DNA of 64,000 nt from Puniceicoccaceae bacterium (lineage in GTDB: Bacteria > Verrucomicrobiota > Verrucomicrobiia > Opitutales > JAFGAQ01): the NCBI GenBank assembly GCA_028285755.1, contig JANQOQ010000006.1, positions 434,001 through 498,000 of the forward strand. The letters run 5' to 3'. Under the pieces are notes generated by a model that did not search any database, had not been told where the DNA came from, and saw only the letters and a program-made list of their open reading frames with translations. Below, piece after piece: positions 47,140-56,457 of the stretch. Each line of letters opens with the position of its first letter. Position 1 is the first letter of the stretch. The translations under genes and the position numbers were made by a program.

Positions 47140-48990
47140 ATGTGTGGAATTGTAGGATACGTGGGTAAATCTCAAGCGCGGGATTTTTTGTTAGAGGGGC
47201 TCAAACGCTTGGAATACAGGGGTTATGACTCTGCGGGAGTCGCCTTTTTCAACCGAGAAGCCTTTAAAATAGCGCGTAAAACCGGGCGGGTTGCCAATCT
47301 CGCAGCCAGTGTGCATGCGAACGACCTGGATGGCAGTATGGGTATCAGCCATACACGCTGGGCAACCCATGGGGACGTTACTGAGGATAATGCCCACCCC
47401 CAGACCAGCAGTGACGGGCTATTTACGCTCGTTCACAACGGTGTCATCGAAAACTTTTCTCAAATCAAGAACTTCCTGGAAGAACAGGGATACACCTTCA
47501 GTAGTCAGACAGATACCGAGAGTCTCGCAAACCTGATCGCCTATCACTATGCAAAGGAGCCGGAGCAAAATGGGAAAAACCGCTTCTTCGTAAGTGTGCG
47601 CAAAGCCCTGCTCCACGTACACGGCACTTATGGGATTGTAGTAATGTGCCGGGATTATCCGGGTGAGCTTGTGGGTGCACGTAACGGCTCGCCCCTGATT
47701 GTAGGTATCGGCGATGGTGAATTCTATGTGGCCAGCGATGCTTCAGCATTTGCCGGTAAAAGCCAGAACGTGGTATACCTCAATGATGGCGAGGTCATCC
47801 ACTTCGATTCCAAAAACTTCAACATTAAAACGATTGCAGACGAGGCGGTAGAAGCAGTCGTGCAAAAGATCGAAAATCGCCTCGAGGATTACGATTTGGG
47901 AGATTTCCGCCATTACATGGAGAAGGAGATTTTTGAACAACCTAACGCTTTGCAAAACGCCATGCGCGGGCGATTCTCGGATGATAACAGCACAGCAAAA
48001 TTTGGAGGTCTGAATATCGAGCCTCACGAACTCCGCCAAATCGACCGTATCCTCTTTTGCGCCTGCGGTACCGCCTGGCATGCGTGCCTTGTGGCTGAGT
48101 ATATGATCGAGAAATATGCGCGTATTCCTGTAGAAGTGGAGTACGCATCCGAGTTTCGCTATCGCAATGCCCCGCTCGATAAAAACACCTTGGTCGTGGT
48201 AATCAGCCAATCCGGAGAGACGATTGATACCCTAGCTGCGCTCAAGGAGGCAAAACGCAAGGGTTACCGTGTATTTGCGATTACCAATGCAGTCGGTTCA
48301 ACCATCGCACGCGAGGTCCATGGCGGCGTCTATCAGCACGCGGGGCCGGAGATTGGCGTAGCTTCTACCAAGGCATTCACCTCGCAGGCACTAATCGCGG
48401 CAATGCTTGCACTGTATCTCGGCAGAATCCGGGACATGAGCTACTCGGAAGGGGCTAAGTTTGTGACCGCGCTCAAAACACTGCCGGAACTCGTCAATAA
48501 CGTGCTTAACCAGAGTGATCAAATTTTAGCTATCGCTAAGAAATATGCCCAATACGAAGATTTCTTATTCCTCGGTAGGCAGAATATGTTCCCCATCGCA
48601 CTGGAGGGCGCTCTCAAACTCAAGGAAATCTCCTACATTCATGCAGAGGGTTACCCGGCGGCTGAGATGAAGCATGGGCCTATCGCACTGATCAGCGAAA
48701 AATGCCCTTCCCTGTTCCTCGCGACCGGCGGTGAAATCTTTTCCAAAACGCTCGCCAACATTCAGGAGGTAAAGGCCCGCAAGGGTAAGGTAATCGTCAT
48801 AGCAACGGACAGCTGCGAATTTCCGGAAGATTTGGTAGACGATCTTATCCGGGTCCCGGATTGCCACGATGCACTGCAACCCATACTGGCATGCATACCC
48901 GTCCAATTACTCAGCTATTATATCGCCGTTGAGCGCGGATGTGACGTGGATAAGCCACGAAACCTTGCAAAGTCCGTAACGGTCGAATAA
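47140..48990 (+). CDS. glmS: Glutamine-fructose-6-phosphate aminotransferase (isomerising)
   Basis: GlmS makes glucosamine-6-phosphate from fructose-6-phosphate and glutamine, feeding peptidoglycan and aminosugars. The start at 47140 is required because the nucleophilic Cys must follow Met (MCGIVGYVG); the upstream TTG at 47125 would bury it. The 616 residues comprise a class II glutaminase domain (1-240, with SHTRWATHG) and two SIS domains (about 290-420 and 460-595, with VISQSGETIDT and YAEG-like HAEGYPAAEMKHGP). The C-terminus DKPRNLAKSVTVE is invariant. There is no room for a glmS ribozyme upstream. It is followed by gnd after 22 bases. Confidence 0.96.
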   Translation: MCGIVGYVGKSQARDFLLEGLKRLEYRGYDSAGVAFFNREAFKIARKTGRVANLAASVHANDLDGSMGISHTRWATHGDVTEDNAHPQTSSDGLFTLVHNGVIENFSQIKNFLEEQGYTFSSQTDTESLANLIAYHYAKEPEQNGKNRFFVSVRKALLHVHGTYGIVVMCRDYPGELVGARNGSPLIVGIGDGEFYVASDASAFAGKSQNVVYLNDGEVIHFDSKNFNIKTIADEAVEAVVQKIENRLEDYDLGDFRHYMEKEIFEQPNALQNAMRGRFSDDNSTAKFGGLNIEPHELRQIDRILFCACGTAWHACLVAEYMIEKYARIPVEVEYASEFRYRNAPLDKNTLVVVISQSGETIDTLAALKEAKRKGYRVFAITNAVGSTIAREVHGGVYQHAGPEIGVASTKAFTSQALIAAMLALYLGRIRDMSYSEGAKFVTALKTLPELVNNVLNQSDQILAIAKKYAQYEDFLFLGRQNMFPIALEGALKLKEISYIHAEGYPAAEMKHGPIALISEKCPSLFLATGGEIFSKTLANIQEVKARKGKVIVIATDSCEFPEDLVDDLIRVPDCHDALQPILACIPVQLLSYYIAVERGCDVDKPRNLAKSVTVE

Positions 48991-49012
48991 TTTTTAGCTA
49001 AATCCTTTAAAT

Positions 49013-50515
49013 ATGTCAGATCAACTCTCAGATATAGGACTCATCGGCCTTGCGGTGATGGGTCAAAACTTAGCGCTCAACATAGCCGATCATGGCTTTG
49101 CGATTACCGTATATAATCGTACTACGCAAAAGACCCATGATTTCCTGGCAAAGAACCCAAACACACCGGGTCAATTGACTGGACAGGAAACCCTGGAAGG
49201 GTTTGTCCAAAGCTTGAGTCGCCCCCGGAAAATCGTCATTATGGTACAGGCCGGAGCCGCCACGGATAAGGTGATTGCAGGTCTCACTCCCCTGTTGGAA
49301 GAGGGAGACATTATTATTGACGGGGGTAATGCCAAGTGGACCGATACCATCCGCCGCGAGAAAGAACTCAGCGATCAGGGCTTCCGCTTTGTAGGCTCCG
49401 GAGTCAGTGGAGGTGAAGAAGGTGCTCGCTTTGGCCCTTCTCTCATGCCCGGAGGTGCCGAGAGCTCCTGGCACGAGATTGAGCCTATCTGGCAGGCAAT
49501 CGCCGCAAAGGTTGACCCCGAGACCGGAAAGCCGCTTGAGGGCGCCGAACCCGGAAAACCGATTCAGGGAGGTGTGCCCTGCTCTACCTACATTGGTAGC
49601 GATGGAGCCGGTCACTACGTGAAAATGGTGCACAATGGTATCGAATACGGCGACATGCAGATGATTTGCGAAGGCTACGCATTGATGTCACATCTCCTAG
49701 GCATGTCTGCTGAGGAAATTGGCAAAGTATTTGAGCATTGGAATACCGGTAAACTCGATAGCTTCCTGGTGGAAATCACAGCTGATATCCTGCAGCAAAA
49801 GGATCCGCGTTCCGATAAGGCCTTTGTAGATGTGGTTCTCGACACAGCCGGCCAAAAGGGCACCGGTAAGTGGACTTCTGTCAATGCGCTCGATATGGGA
49901 GTGCCCGCACCCACTGTAGCCGAAGCGGTATTTGCACGTTTTGTCAGCGCCGTTAAAGAAGAGCGGGTAGCCGCATCCTCACAGCTGAGTTTCGAAGCCC
50001 CTGCTTTTGAAGGCGATAAGGCAGAACTGATCCAGGCCATTCATGATGCGCTCTACTGTTCTAAAATCTGTTCCTATGCACAGGGCTTCCAATTAATGCG
50101 TGAAGCCCAAAACGAATATGACTGGAAACTGAACTTCGGTGAGATTGCCCAAATCTGGCGGGGGGGCTGCATTATTCGCGCCGTGTTCTTGCAAAAAATC
50201 ACTGAAGCCTACGATAAGGATGCAGAGCTCACTAACCTGCTTCTCGATCCTTATTTTAAAACCGAAGTGGAAACCGCTCAAAGCAATTGGCGCAAAGTCG
50301 TTTCACTTGCGGCCTTGCATGGAGTACCGGTTCCCACTTTCGGCTCAGCGCTCGCGTATTTCGACAGCTACCGCAGTGCGGTATTGCCACAGAATTTGTT
50401 GCAGGCGCAGCGTGATTTCTTTGGAGCTCATACGTATGAGCGGATCGATGAACCGCGTGGAAAATTCTTCCATGTCGATTGGCCGCATCCGGACCGCCCT
50501 GAATTAAATGTTTAA
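49013..50515 (+). CDS. gnd: 6-phosphogluconate dehydrogenase, decarboxylating
   Basis: Gnd oxidatively decarboxylates 6-phosphogluconate to ribulose-5-phosphate with NADP in the pentose phosphate pathway. The 500-residue length is that of the long form. The Rossmann motif is [14 protein letters not shown] (about 9-22), NRTT follows for NADP binding, and [19 protein letters not shown] (about 130-148) is the substrate signature. [15 protein letters not shown] near 203 contains the catalytic Lys and Glu. A strong terminator starts 8 bases after the stop. Confidence 0.96.
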   Translation: MSDQLSDIGLIGLAVMGQNLALNIADHGFAITVYNRTTQKTHDFLAKNPNTPGQLTGQETLEGFVQSLSRPRKIVIMVQAGAATDKVIAGLTPLLEEGDIIIDGGNAKWTDTIRREKELSDQGFRFVGSGVSGGEEGARFGPSLMPGGAESSWHEIEPIWQAIAAKVDPETGKPLEGAEPGKPIQGGVPCSTYIGSDGAGHYVKMVHNGIEYGDMQMICEGYALMSHLLGMSAEEIGKVFEHWNTGKLDSFLVEITADILQQKDPRSDKAFVDVVLDTAGQKGTGKWTSVNALDMGVPAPTVAEAVFARFVSAVKEERVAASSQLSFEAPAFEGDKAELIQAIHDALYCSKICSYAQGFQLMREAQNEYDWKLNFGEIAQIWRGGCIIRAVFLQKITEAYDKDAELTNLLLDPYFKTEVETAQSNWRKVVSLAALHGVPVPTFGSALAYFDSYRSAVLPQNLLQAQRDFFGAHTYERIDEPRGKFFHVDWPHPDRPELNV

Positions 50516-50522
50516 CATTTCA

Positions 50523-50556
50523 AAAAAAGCCCTGTCAATAAGACAGGGCTTTTTAA
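50523..50556 (+). terminator. Rho-independent terminator after gnd
   Basis: AGCCCTGTC (50528-50536), a 5-base loop and GACAGGGCT (50542-50550) form a perfect 9-base stem, extended by flanking A and T runs (AAAAAA before, TTTTAA after). It is a strong canonical terminator and closes the glmS-gnd transcript. Confidence 0.92.
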
Positions 50557-50615
50557 TAATTTCATGTAAAAACTGAGTATTTAAGCGGCTGTATTCCAAA
50601 CACTTAGACTAGTTC

Positions 50616-50643
50616 TTGACTATTTATTCACAATGACAATAAT
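50616..50643 (+). promoter_or_regulatory. Promoter for the diadenylate cyclase gene
   Basis: TTGACT (50616-50621) and AATAAT (50638-50643, 5 of 6 consensus bases) are separated by 16 bases. The predicted transcript starts near 50650, giving about 49 bases of leader before the ATG at 50699. Confidence 0.5.
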
Positions 50644-50698
50644 GACATATGTGTTATCTATCCTACAACTGCCTGTAAACCTGTAATCGATTCATCGC

Positions 50699-52060
50699 AT
50701 GCGCTTCGATAAACTCATTACTCAAAACCGAATCGTAGATCTTAAGAGTAAGGAGCTAAAAGGTGCTTTTAAGGAATTATTGGAGCTGTTTTCTTTTGAG
50801 GAAGATGATAAAACCGCCAAAAGACGCATCCTCAGCGAACTTCTCGATAAGGAAAAAACCCGCACCAGCTATCTGGGTGAAGGGGTAGCCATGCCCTATA
50901 TACGCACCCCCTGGAATAAACGCTACGGCGTTGCCATTGGGCGTTGTCCGGATGGGCTCACACACGATATTCCCAGTGAATACGGCAAAGTGCAGTTTAT
51001 CGTATTGCTGATTATCAACGATAAAGCACGCAATTATGTGCGGGTGCTGTCGGATTTCGCACAGATTTTCCAGGACGAAAGCATCATCGAATCACTCCAG
51101 GCAACCGAAACGGTTGAAGAATTTCGCCTGGAACTCAAAAATGCAATCAGCGGGATCGCAAAGCTCCCGCAAATCGAGTATTCGCGCATCAATCGCAATC
51201 TGCTTAAGGAAGCAGAGCGTATTTGCTCGATTTCTCACTGCTCGGCATTGATGATTTTCGGGGATACTTTCAGCAACCGGATTTTCGAGCTGGGCGTGGA
51301 TCTCAGAGGTCTTCGAACCATACTGGTATCCCAGGGGAAAAAGGAAACCACCGGAGATCGGCCTCATATTGACGAGGTAATACCATTGCGCACACACTCC
51401 CACTCTCGTTTATCGCAGATGCGCAGTGCCTTCATCATCGGTCTGGGCCGCGGTATATTTAGCCCGCACGATATTGTATGCTGTGTTGGGGGAGTTCCAC
51501 GCAGCAACCTGCTGGATACGATCATGGTGATCGATGTATATCGCGAATTTAATACTTTAATCCCCGGCAGGACGAATGTGATCCCCCCGGGAGTTCAGAT
51601 CGAAGTGCTAGAGCGCATACTCTCAATCGCCACTGAGCTTTCAATCGAGGGGCGTGAGGGCAAACCCGTGGGTTGCCTCTTCGTCATCGGAGATTCCGAG
51701 AAGGTCACCGAACATTCTCAACCCCTGCTGCTCAATCCCTTTTATGGCTACGGCGAAGACGAGCGCAACGTCCTCAACCCATTCATGGATGAGACACTCA
51801 AGGAGCTCTCCAGTATTGACGGCGCCTTCATTATACGCGGCAATGGCGTTCTGGAATCTGCAGGCAGCCTCTTGCGCCCCCTGCAATATCCGCAAAGTCT
51901 GCCGAGTGGCCTCGGCTCCCGCCACGCAGCGGCAGCAGGGATCACCCTGAGCTTTAAGTGTGTCGCCATCGTGGTTTCCTCTAGCACCGGGAATGTGAGC
52001 CTGTTCAGCGGGGGTGATATGATCACCCTCACGGAAAATAAGGCTGGCGGCCAATTTTAA
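50699..52060 (+). CDS. Three-domain diadenylate cyclase with EIIA-like N-terminus (EIIA-PK_C-DAC)
   Basis: This 453-residue protein is predicted to make cyclic di-AMP from two ATP. Residues 1-150 resemble a PTS EIIA type-2 domain, but the phospho-accepting His of the GxAxPH motif is Tyr67 (GVAMPYIRT). Residues about 158-283 look like the pyruvate kinase C-terminal-like fold found in DacZ/CdaZ enzymes. Residues about 300-445 are the DAC (DisA_N) domain: DGAFII at 374-379 and GSRHAAAAG at 406-414 are the two active-site motifs, with Ala replacing the last Arg of RHR. The usual VVSEETG appears as VVSSSTG. It is not an integral membrane protein. It has its own promoter and lies before rpmG. The EIIA-like part may act as a metabolite or protein sensor. 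Confidence 0.85.
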   Translation: MRFDKLITQNRIVDLKSKELKGAFKELLELFSFEEDDKTAKRRILSELLDKEKTRTSYLGEGVAMPYIRTPWNKRYGVAIGRCPDGLTHDIPSEYGKVQFIVLLIINDKARNYVRVLSDFAQIFQDESIIESLQATETVEEFRLELKNAISGIAKLPQIEYSRINRNLLKEAERICSISHCSALMIFGDTFSNRIFELGVDLRGLRTILVSQGKKETTGDRPHIDEVIPLRTHSHSRLSQMRSAFIIGLGRGIFSPHDIVCCVGGVPRSNLLDTIMVIDVYREFNTLIPGRTNVIPPGVQIEVLERILSIATELSIEGREGKPVGCLFVIGDSEKVTEHSQPLLLNPFYGYGEDERNVLNPFMDETLKELSSIDGAFIIRGNGVLESAGSLLRPLQYPQSLPSGLGSRHAAAAGITLSFKCVAIVVSSSTGNVSLFSGGDMITLTENKAGGQF

Positions 52061-52068
52061 GGTTGAAT

Positions 52069-52100
52069 AATCTGAAATAGCCTATTTGTTCAGATTCTTT
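52069..52100 (+). terminator. Hairpin between the cyclase gene and rpmG, possible terminator/attenuator
   Basis: AATCTGAA (52069-52076) and TTCAGATT (52089-52096) pair perfectly, with further A-T pairs inside, followed by CTTT. It begins 8 bases after the cyclase stop and ends 15 bases before the rpmG start. The T-tract is short, so it may only reduce read-through. Confidence 0.45.
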
Positions 52101-52114
52101 AATCCATTTGAAAC

Positions 52115-52282
52115 ATGCCTAGAGAACATATCATTTTAGAGTGCACCGAAGCGCGTAAGGAAGGTAAACCCCCTTCTCGTTACATGAGTACGCGCAACAA
52201 GAAGACACAGACTGAGCGTGTTGAAAAAATGAAGTACAATCGCTTTCTGCGCCGTCACACGCTGCACAAAGAAATTAAGTAA
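52115..52282 (+). CDS. rpmG: 50S ribosomal protein L33
   Basis: This short gene encodes 55 residues: it begins [13 protein letters not shown], continues with [19 protein letters not shown] and ends [12 protein letters not shown]. This is the L33 pattern (I-x-L-x-C/A-x-E, then the Y-x-T-x-K-N-K-x-x-x-x-R-L-E-x-x-K-Y-x-P/R core). Only one Cys is present, so it is a form without the four-Cys zinc site. It encodes a component of the large ribosomal subunit near the E site. It lies between the diadenylate cyclase and an isochorismatase-like gene. Confidence 0.93.
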   Translation: MPREHIILECTEARKEGKPPSRYMSTRNKKTQTERVEKMKYNRFLRRHTLHKEIK

Positions 52283-52304
52283 TAGTCTATAGAGATTATA
52301 GCAG

Positions 52305-52841
52305 ATGCAGGGACTTGGTTGCCTCATCGTAGATATGCAGGATGGCTTTCTTAAGGCCATACCCAATTCAGATACCATAACAAAGCGCTGCCAATTTGTA
52401 GTCGAAGCGACAAGAATACTCGATATTCCCCTCTTCTTTAGTGAACAAGTTCCCGCTAAGCTCGGCCATACCCATGCGCCGTTATTAGAGTCTGCAAAGG
52501 ATCCATTCATATTCGAAAAAAACACGTTTTCAGCCTGGCAGCCCATTTTAGTGGATGAACTGAAGGCACGCGAAATTTCCCATTTACTGGTAGGTGGCAT
52601 TGAGACAACCATCTGCGTCTATCAGACCCTGCTGGCTGCACAGGCGGACGAATGCCAGACCACCCTGCTATCGGACTGTATTGGCTGTCGACGTGCTGAA
52701 GACGGCAATCAGGTAATCGATACCCTTGCAAGGCACAATATTCTATCACTACCCTCAGAGAGTGTATTCTACTCGATCCTTCAGTCAGTCGAGCACCCAA
52801 ATTTTCGGGAGTTCACACAGTTGGTAAAGCAGTATGCTTAA
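52305..52841 (+). CDS. Isochorismatase-family cysteine hydrolase
   Basis: This 178-residue protein has the Asp-Lys-Cys catalytic triad of the isochorismatase-like fold: Asp10 in LIVDMQDGF, Lys72 in FEKNTFSAW and Cys104 in [12 protein letters not shown]. The cis-peptide element GGIETT precedes the Cys. Such enzymes hydrolyse amides (nicotinamidase, ureidoacrylate amidohydrolase) and the substrate cannot be set from sequence. The YcaC-like length and the short gap (22 bases) to rpmG suggest shared transcription with it. Its stop overlaps the convergent gmd stop by 4 bases. Confidence 0.9.
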   Translation: MQGLGCLIVDMQDGFLKAIPNSDTITKRCQFVVEATRILDIPLFFSEQVPAKLGHTHAPLLESAKDPFIFEKNTFSAWQPILVDELKAREISHLLVGGIETTICVYQTLLAAQADECQTTLLSDCIGCRRAEDGNQVIDTLARHNILSLPSESVFYSILQSVEHPNFREFTQLVKQYA

Positions 52842-53890
52842 AAGCCGCGCTTCTTGGATTTCTCGAAATCGGCGCGCGCCATGATTCTCACCAGATCCTC
52901 AAACTTGGTCTGCGGCTCCCAACCCAGCTTTTCCTTAGCCTTGGAGTAATCTCCGATGAGCAAATCCACCTCAGTAGGGCGAAAGTAATTCGGGCTCACA
53001 CGCACCCGGGTTTTACCGGTAGCGGTATCCACCCCTACTTCATCCACACCTTCTCCACTGAATTCGATATTTATATCCAGCTCTTTAAAGGCATAGTAGA
53101 CAAATTCGCGGACCGTTCGGGTTTCGTTGGTGGCGAGCACAAAATCTTCAGGGGTACCCTGCTGAAGCATGCGCCACATACCTTCCGTGTATTCCGGGGC
53201 GTATCCCCAATCCCGCTTTGCATCCAGATTACCCAGTACCAGTTCTTCCTGCATCCCTAGCGCAATGCGCCCTGCCGCACGGGTGATTTTGCGGGTCACA
53301 AAGGTTTCTCCCCGGCGCGGGGATTCGTGGTTAAACAGGATACCGTTCACTGCAAAGAGATCATAGGCCTCCCGATAATTCACAATGATCCAAAAACCGT
53401 AGAGCTTGGCTACGCCATAAGGGGAACGTGGGTAAAAAGGTGTGTTTTCATCCTGAGGGATTGCCTGCACTTTCCCATAGAGCTCACTGGTAGAGGCTTG
53501 ATAAAAACGTGTTTTTTCCTTAAGACCCACTTCCTTAATCGCATCCAAAAAACGGAGGGTCCCTATCCCATCCACTTCAGCCGTGTATTCGGGGACTTCA
53601 AATGATACTTTTACGTGGCTCTGAGCCGCGAGATTATAAATCTCATCCGGAGCAACCTTCTCCAGTAAACGGTTGAGATTGCTGGAATCCGTCAAGTCTC
53701 CGTAATGCAAAAACAGCTTACTATTGTGGATGGATGCATCGTTAAACAGGTGGTCAATACGCCCGGTATTAAAAGAGCTGGAACGACGAATCATACCATG
53801 TACTTCGTAGCCCTTCTCCAGAAGTTGTTCACATAGATACGACCCATCCTGGCCGGTAATACCTGTGATAATTGCTTTTTTAATCGCCAT
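52838..53890 (-). CDS. gmd: GDP-mannose 4,6-dehydratase
   Basis: Gmd converts GDP-mannose to GDP-4-keto-6-deoxymannose, precursor of GDP-fucose, rhamnose or perosamine. The 350-residue length fits. The NAD(P) motif is [12 protein letters not shown] (about 8-19), [14 protein letters not shown] is the extended nucleotide block, and the catalytic Thr-Glu (TSELYGK near 130) and Tyr-Lys ([11 protein letters not shown] near 155) are present. It lies 4 bases after the UDP-sugar dehydrogenase gene. GDP-mannose itself would come from manC, nearby. No GDP-fucose synthase is in the window. Confidence 0.96.
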   Translation of the reverse strand: MAIKKAIITGITGQDGSYLCEQLLEKGYEVHGMIRRSSSFNTGRIDHLFNDASIHNSKLFLHYGDLTDSSNLNRLLEKVAPDEIYNLAAQSHVKVSFEVPEYTAEVDGIGTLRFLDAIKEVGLKEKTRFYQASTSELYGKVQAIPQDENTPFYPRSPYGVAKLYGFWIIVNYREAYDLFAVNGILFNHESPRRGETFVTRKITRAAGRIALGMQEELVLGNLDAKRDWGYAPEYTEGMWRMLQQGTPEDFVLATNETRTVREFVYYAFKELDINIEFSGEGVDEVGVDTATGKTRVRVSPNYFRPTEVDLLIGDYSKAKEKLGWEPQTKFEDLVRIMARADFEKSKKRGF

Positions 53891-53894
53891 AAAT

Positions 53895-55259
53895 TTATGC
53901 TCGGAAGTAGTTTGCAGGTTTATGCTGGATATGGTTGCGCGTGTCCACCATTACAGATTCATACTGACTAAAATCATAGTCTGCATACTCTTTATGGGCA
54001 GTCGCAACTAAAATCATATCGTAATTGTCTTCAAGGGCTTGTGATTTTCTACCGGTAAACTGCGGGTATTTGCGTGTCGGTTCAATCTCAGGGATATGCG
54101 GGTCGTTATATTCAACCGTTGCACCCAACTTTTCGAGCTTGTCCATCAGCAGATAACTGACGGATTCCCGGTCATCATCCACATTGGCTTTATAAGCGAT
54201 TCCCAGCAGCAAAATGCGACTGCCCGAGAGGGATTTTTTCACCGTGTTCAGCGCTTCCATAATTTTGCTGATCACGTAGTCAGGCATGGATGTATTGACC
54301 TCCCCCGCCAGCTCAATAAAGCGCGTATGCTTCTCATATTCACGGGCTTTCCAGGTCAGATAAAACGGATCGATGGGTATGCAGTGCCCTCCCAAACCAG
54401 GACCCGGGTAAAACGGCATATAGCCGAAAGGCTTGGTCGAAGCCGCAGCAATCACCTCCCATACGTCAATACCCATTGCGTCAAAAACCATCTTCAACTC
54501 GTTGACCAATGCGATATTGACCGACCTGAAAATATTCTCCGTAAGCTTAGTGGCCTCAGCAACACTGCACGAACTCACCGGGTGCACCTTATCGATCACC
54601 TGTTCATAAACAGCAACCGCTGCATCGAGGCAGCTTTGCGTATACCCGCCCACGACCTTTGGGATAGACTTTACCGTAAAATTCTTGCGCCCGGGATCCT
54701 CGCGTTCCGGGGAAAACGCCAAATGAAAATCTTTACCTGCAATCAGGCCGGAACCTTTTTCCAGTATCGGCTTCAACTCTTCCTCCGTCGTTCCCGGATA
54801 AGTTGTACTTTCCAGCACAATGAGCTTTGGAGGGTTCGTTTCGGTCTTTTGCGCATTCACCCTCTTGAGCCATTCCCAAGCCCTGGCATCGGTCGATTCA
54901 GTGATATCCTGAAATCTGCCAGCTAAGCGGGGAGCGATGGACTCCGCCGTTTTTTGGATATAGCTAATATCCGGCTCACGGTGTTGGGTTAGTGGCGTAG
55001 GCACACAAATAATAACAACATCCACACCCGCCAGTAGTTCAAAATCGGTAGTCGCTTCGAGCTTTCCCTCCTCTATAAGCTGGTTTTGCCTTTCAGTATC
55101 AATATGCCGAATGTAGGGTATACCCTGTCGCAACTTATCAACCTTCGCAGCATCAATCTCAAACCCAAGCACATTAAAGCCAGAATTCGCAAACTGAATG
55201 GATAGAGGCAAACCCACATACCCTAAACCGATTACACCCACCGTTTTATTAATACTCAT
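53895..55259 (-). CDS. Nucleotide sugar dehydrogenase (WecC/WbpA-type)
   Basis: This 454-residue enzyme oxidises the C6 of a UDP-hexosamine or UDP-hexose to the uronate in two NAD-dependent steps. The Rossmann motif is [17 protein letters not shown] (about 7-23). [11 protein letters not shown] near 150 and [16 protein letters not shown] near 285 are family signatures, and the Cys in the latter is catalytic. The pattern ([20 protein letters not shown]) is closer to UDP-N-acetylglucosamine/mannosamine dehydrogenases than to UDP-glucose dehydrogenases. It follows the GbsR-type regulator gene by 19 bases and belongs to surface polysaccharide synthesis. Confidence 0.9.
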   Translation of the reverse strand: MSINKTVGVIGLGYVGLPLSIQFANSGFNVLGFEIDAAKVDKLRQGIPYIRHIDTERQNQLIEEGKLEATTDFELLAGVDVVIICVPTPLTQHREPDISYIQKTAESIAPRLAGRFQDITESTDARAWEWLKRVNAQKTETNPPKLIVLESTTYPGTTEEELKPILEKGSGLIAGKDFHLAFSPEREDPGRKNFTVKSIPKVVGGYTQSCLDAAVAVYEQVIDKVHPVSSCSVAEATKLTENIFRSVNIALVNELKMVFDAMGIDVWEVIAAASTKPFGYMPFYPGPGLGGHCIPIDPFYLTWKAREYEKHTRFIELAGEVNTSMPDYVISKIMEALNTVKKSLSGSRILLLGIAYKANVDDDRESVSYLLMDKLEKLGATVEYNDPHIPEIEPTRKYPQFTGRKSQALEDNYDMILVATAHKEYADYDFSQYESVMVDTRNHIQHKPANYFRA

Positions 55260-55278
55260 ACTATCCGTTTTTTTTTGA

Positions 55279-55797
55279 TTAGGACTTGCTCGTAGTTTCT
55301 AGGAATTTTTGCAAGACCGGTATCAATACTTTCGCCTGTCTCTGCCAGTTTTTTAGACTTTTTACACGATCTTTAATGGTATTATCCACTTCAGCGGAAT
55401 GCTCTTTTATTAACGTATCCAGATGTTTGATGCGCTCTTCACCCGATTGTAGCTGAGGCTCTACCTGATCGCGAATAAATCCCCTTACCAAATACTTCAA
55501 ACTTAGTTCAGGGGTGAAATACTCCTTGCGATCTCCCGGCACAAAGATTTGCCGGATGGCCCCCGTTTTTTTAAGAAAATTAAGCCCCTGGCTAACAGTG
55601 CCCTTGCTCATTCCCAGATGCTGCATGATTTGCTCAAGGTGGGTAGGCTCTTCCTTGCAAAACATGTAACCATAGATCGTGCCCACCGACTTTCTGAAAC
55701 CCACCATACCCGCAAAATTGTTGAAAAGCATTATAATCTCCATCTCCCAGGGTTTCATTTGGAGATTGGACTGTATATCCGCATCATCTGTCATCAT
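55279..55797 (-). CDS. GbsR/MarR-family transcriptional regulator
   Basis: This 172-residue protein resembles GbsR/OpuAR-type MarR regulators: VGFRKSVGTIYGYMFCKEEP is the family entry, and HLEQIMQHLGMSKGTVSQGLNFLKKTGAI is the winged helix-turn-helix (about residues 55-85). A coiled, charged C-terminal helix (about 108-165) probably serves dimerisation. It is first in the run with the nucleotide sugar dehydrogenase and gmd, so it may control surface polysaccharide genes. A dyad 12 bases upstream of its start suggests autoregulation. Confidence 0.85.
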   Translation of the reverse strand: MMTDDADIQSNLQMKPWEMEIIMLFNNFAGMVGFRKSVGTIYGYMFCKEEPTHLEQIMQHLGMSKGTVSQGLNFLKKTGAIRQIFVPGDRKEYFTPELSLKYLVRGFIRDQVEPQLQSGEERIKHLDTLIKEHSAEVDNTIKDRVKSLKNWQRQAKVLIPVLQKFLETTSKS

Positions 55798-55808
55798 AAA
55801 CTACCTTA

Positions 55809-55823
55809 TGAACGAGCGGTTCA
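55809..55823. promoter_or_regulatory. Dyad upstream of the GbsR/MarR-type gene
   Basis: TGAAC (55809-55813), GAGCG and GTTCA (55819-55823) form a short perfect dyad 12-26 bases upstream of the regulator start at 55797. The size and place fit a MarR-type autoregulatory operator, but arms of 5 bases are weak evidence. Confidence 0.35.
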
Positions 55824-55845
55824 AAAAGGTCAATAAAAAATGAAC

Positions 55846-56457
55846 TTAAACGCCCTCGGACAGGTAACTCTGGGGTTTTTCTAAAAACTTGAGAAATGCC
55901 TGAGCTTCCAGTGCCTGCACTTTAGCTTTTAACGACTCAGCGTCATCCTGAGCACTTACATCACATTTTAATTGAAGAATAACCGGGCCATCATCTACAG
56001 CTTCAGTCACTAAATGCAGGCTGCAGCCACTTTCCGGTTCTCCCTGGTCAATAACAGCCTGGTGCACCTGCAAATCCATCAAACCCTTGTGCCTGGGCAA
56101 TAATGACGGGTGTATATTGACAATACGGTTTCGCCATTGCGCTACGAATTGTGCACTCACTATACGCATATATCCAACGAGTAATATCAGATTTACCTCG
56201 TGTTTATGGAGTTCCCCGGCTACCGCTTGATCGTACGCCTCGCGCGTTGCACCCTTCACGGGTATATGAGATGCGGCGACCCCATATGCCCTGGCTTTAT
56301 CCAGGATACCGGAGTGTTCCCGGTTGCTAACCACTATTCTGAAATCAATATCGGGGAGTTTACTTTGCTTATAAGCCTTCAGCAGGGGTAATAAACTGGT
56401 TCCCCGGGTCGACCCGAGCACCCCGACTTTCCACTTTTTCTGAGCAGTCTCAACCAT
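55846..56457 (-). CDS. purN: Phosphoribosylglycinamide formyltransferase
   Basis: PurN formylates glycinamide ribonucleotide with 10-formyl-THF in purine synthesis. The ATG at 56457 gives 203 residues with the glycine-rich start VGVLGSTRGTSL. The catalytic elements are NIHPSLLPRHKG (His) near 120-131 and EAVDDGPVILQ (Asp) near 155. The longer frame to 56508 would overlap ruvX more and adds no conserved sequence. The start overlaps the ruvX stop by 8 bases, so it is coupled to that gene. Confidence 0.92.
   Translation of the reverse strand: MVETAQKKWKVGVLGSTRGTSLLPLLKAYKQSKLPDIDFRIVVSNREHSGILDKARAYGVAASHIPVKGATREAYDQAVAGELHKHEVNLILLVGYMRIVSAQFVAQWRNRIVNIHPSLLPRHKGLMDLQVHQAVIDQGEPESGCSLHLVTEAVDDGPVILQLKCDVSAQDDAESLKAKVQALEAQAFLKFLEKPQSYLSEGV

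Noticed and set aside
52136-52612. 158-codon open frame on the minus strand overlapping rpmG
   Set aside because: The plus strand encodes ribosomal protein L33 and an isochorismatase-type enzyme with a full catalytic triad.
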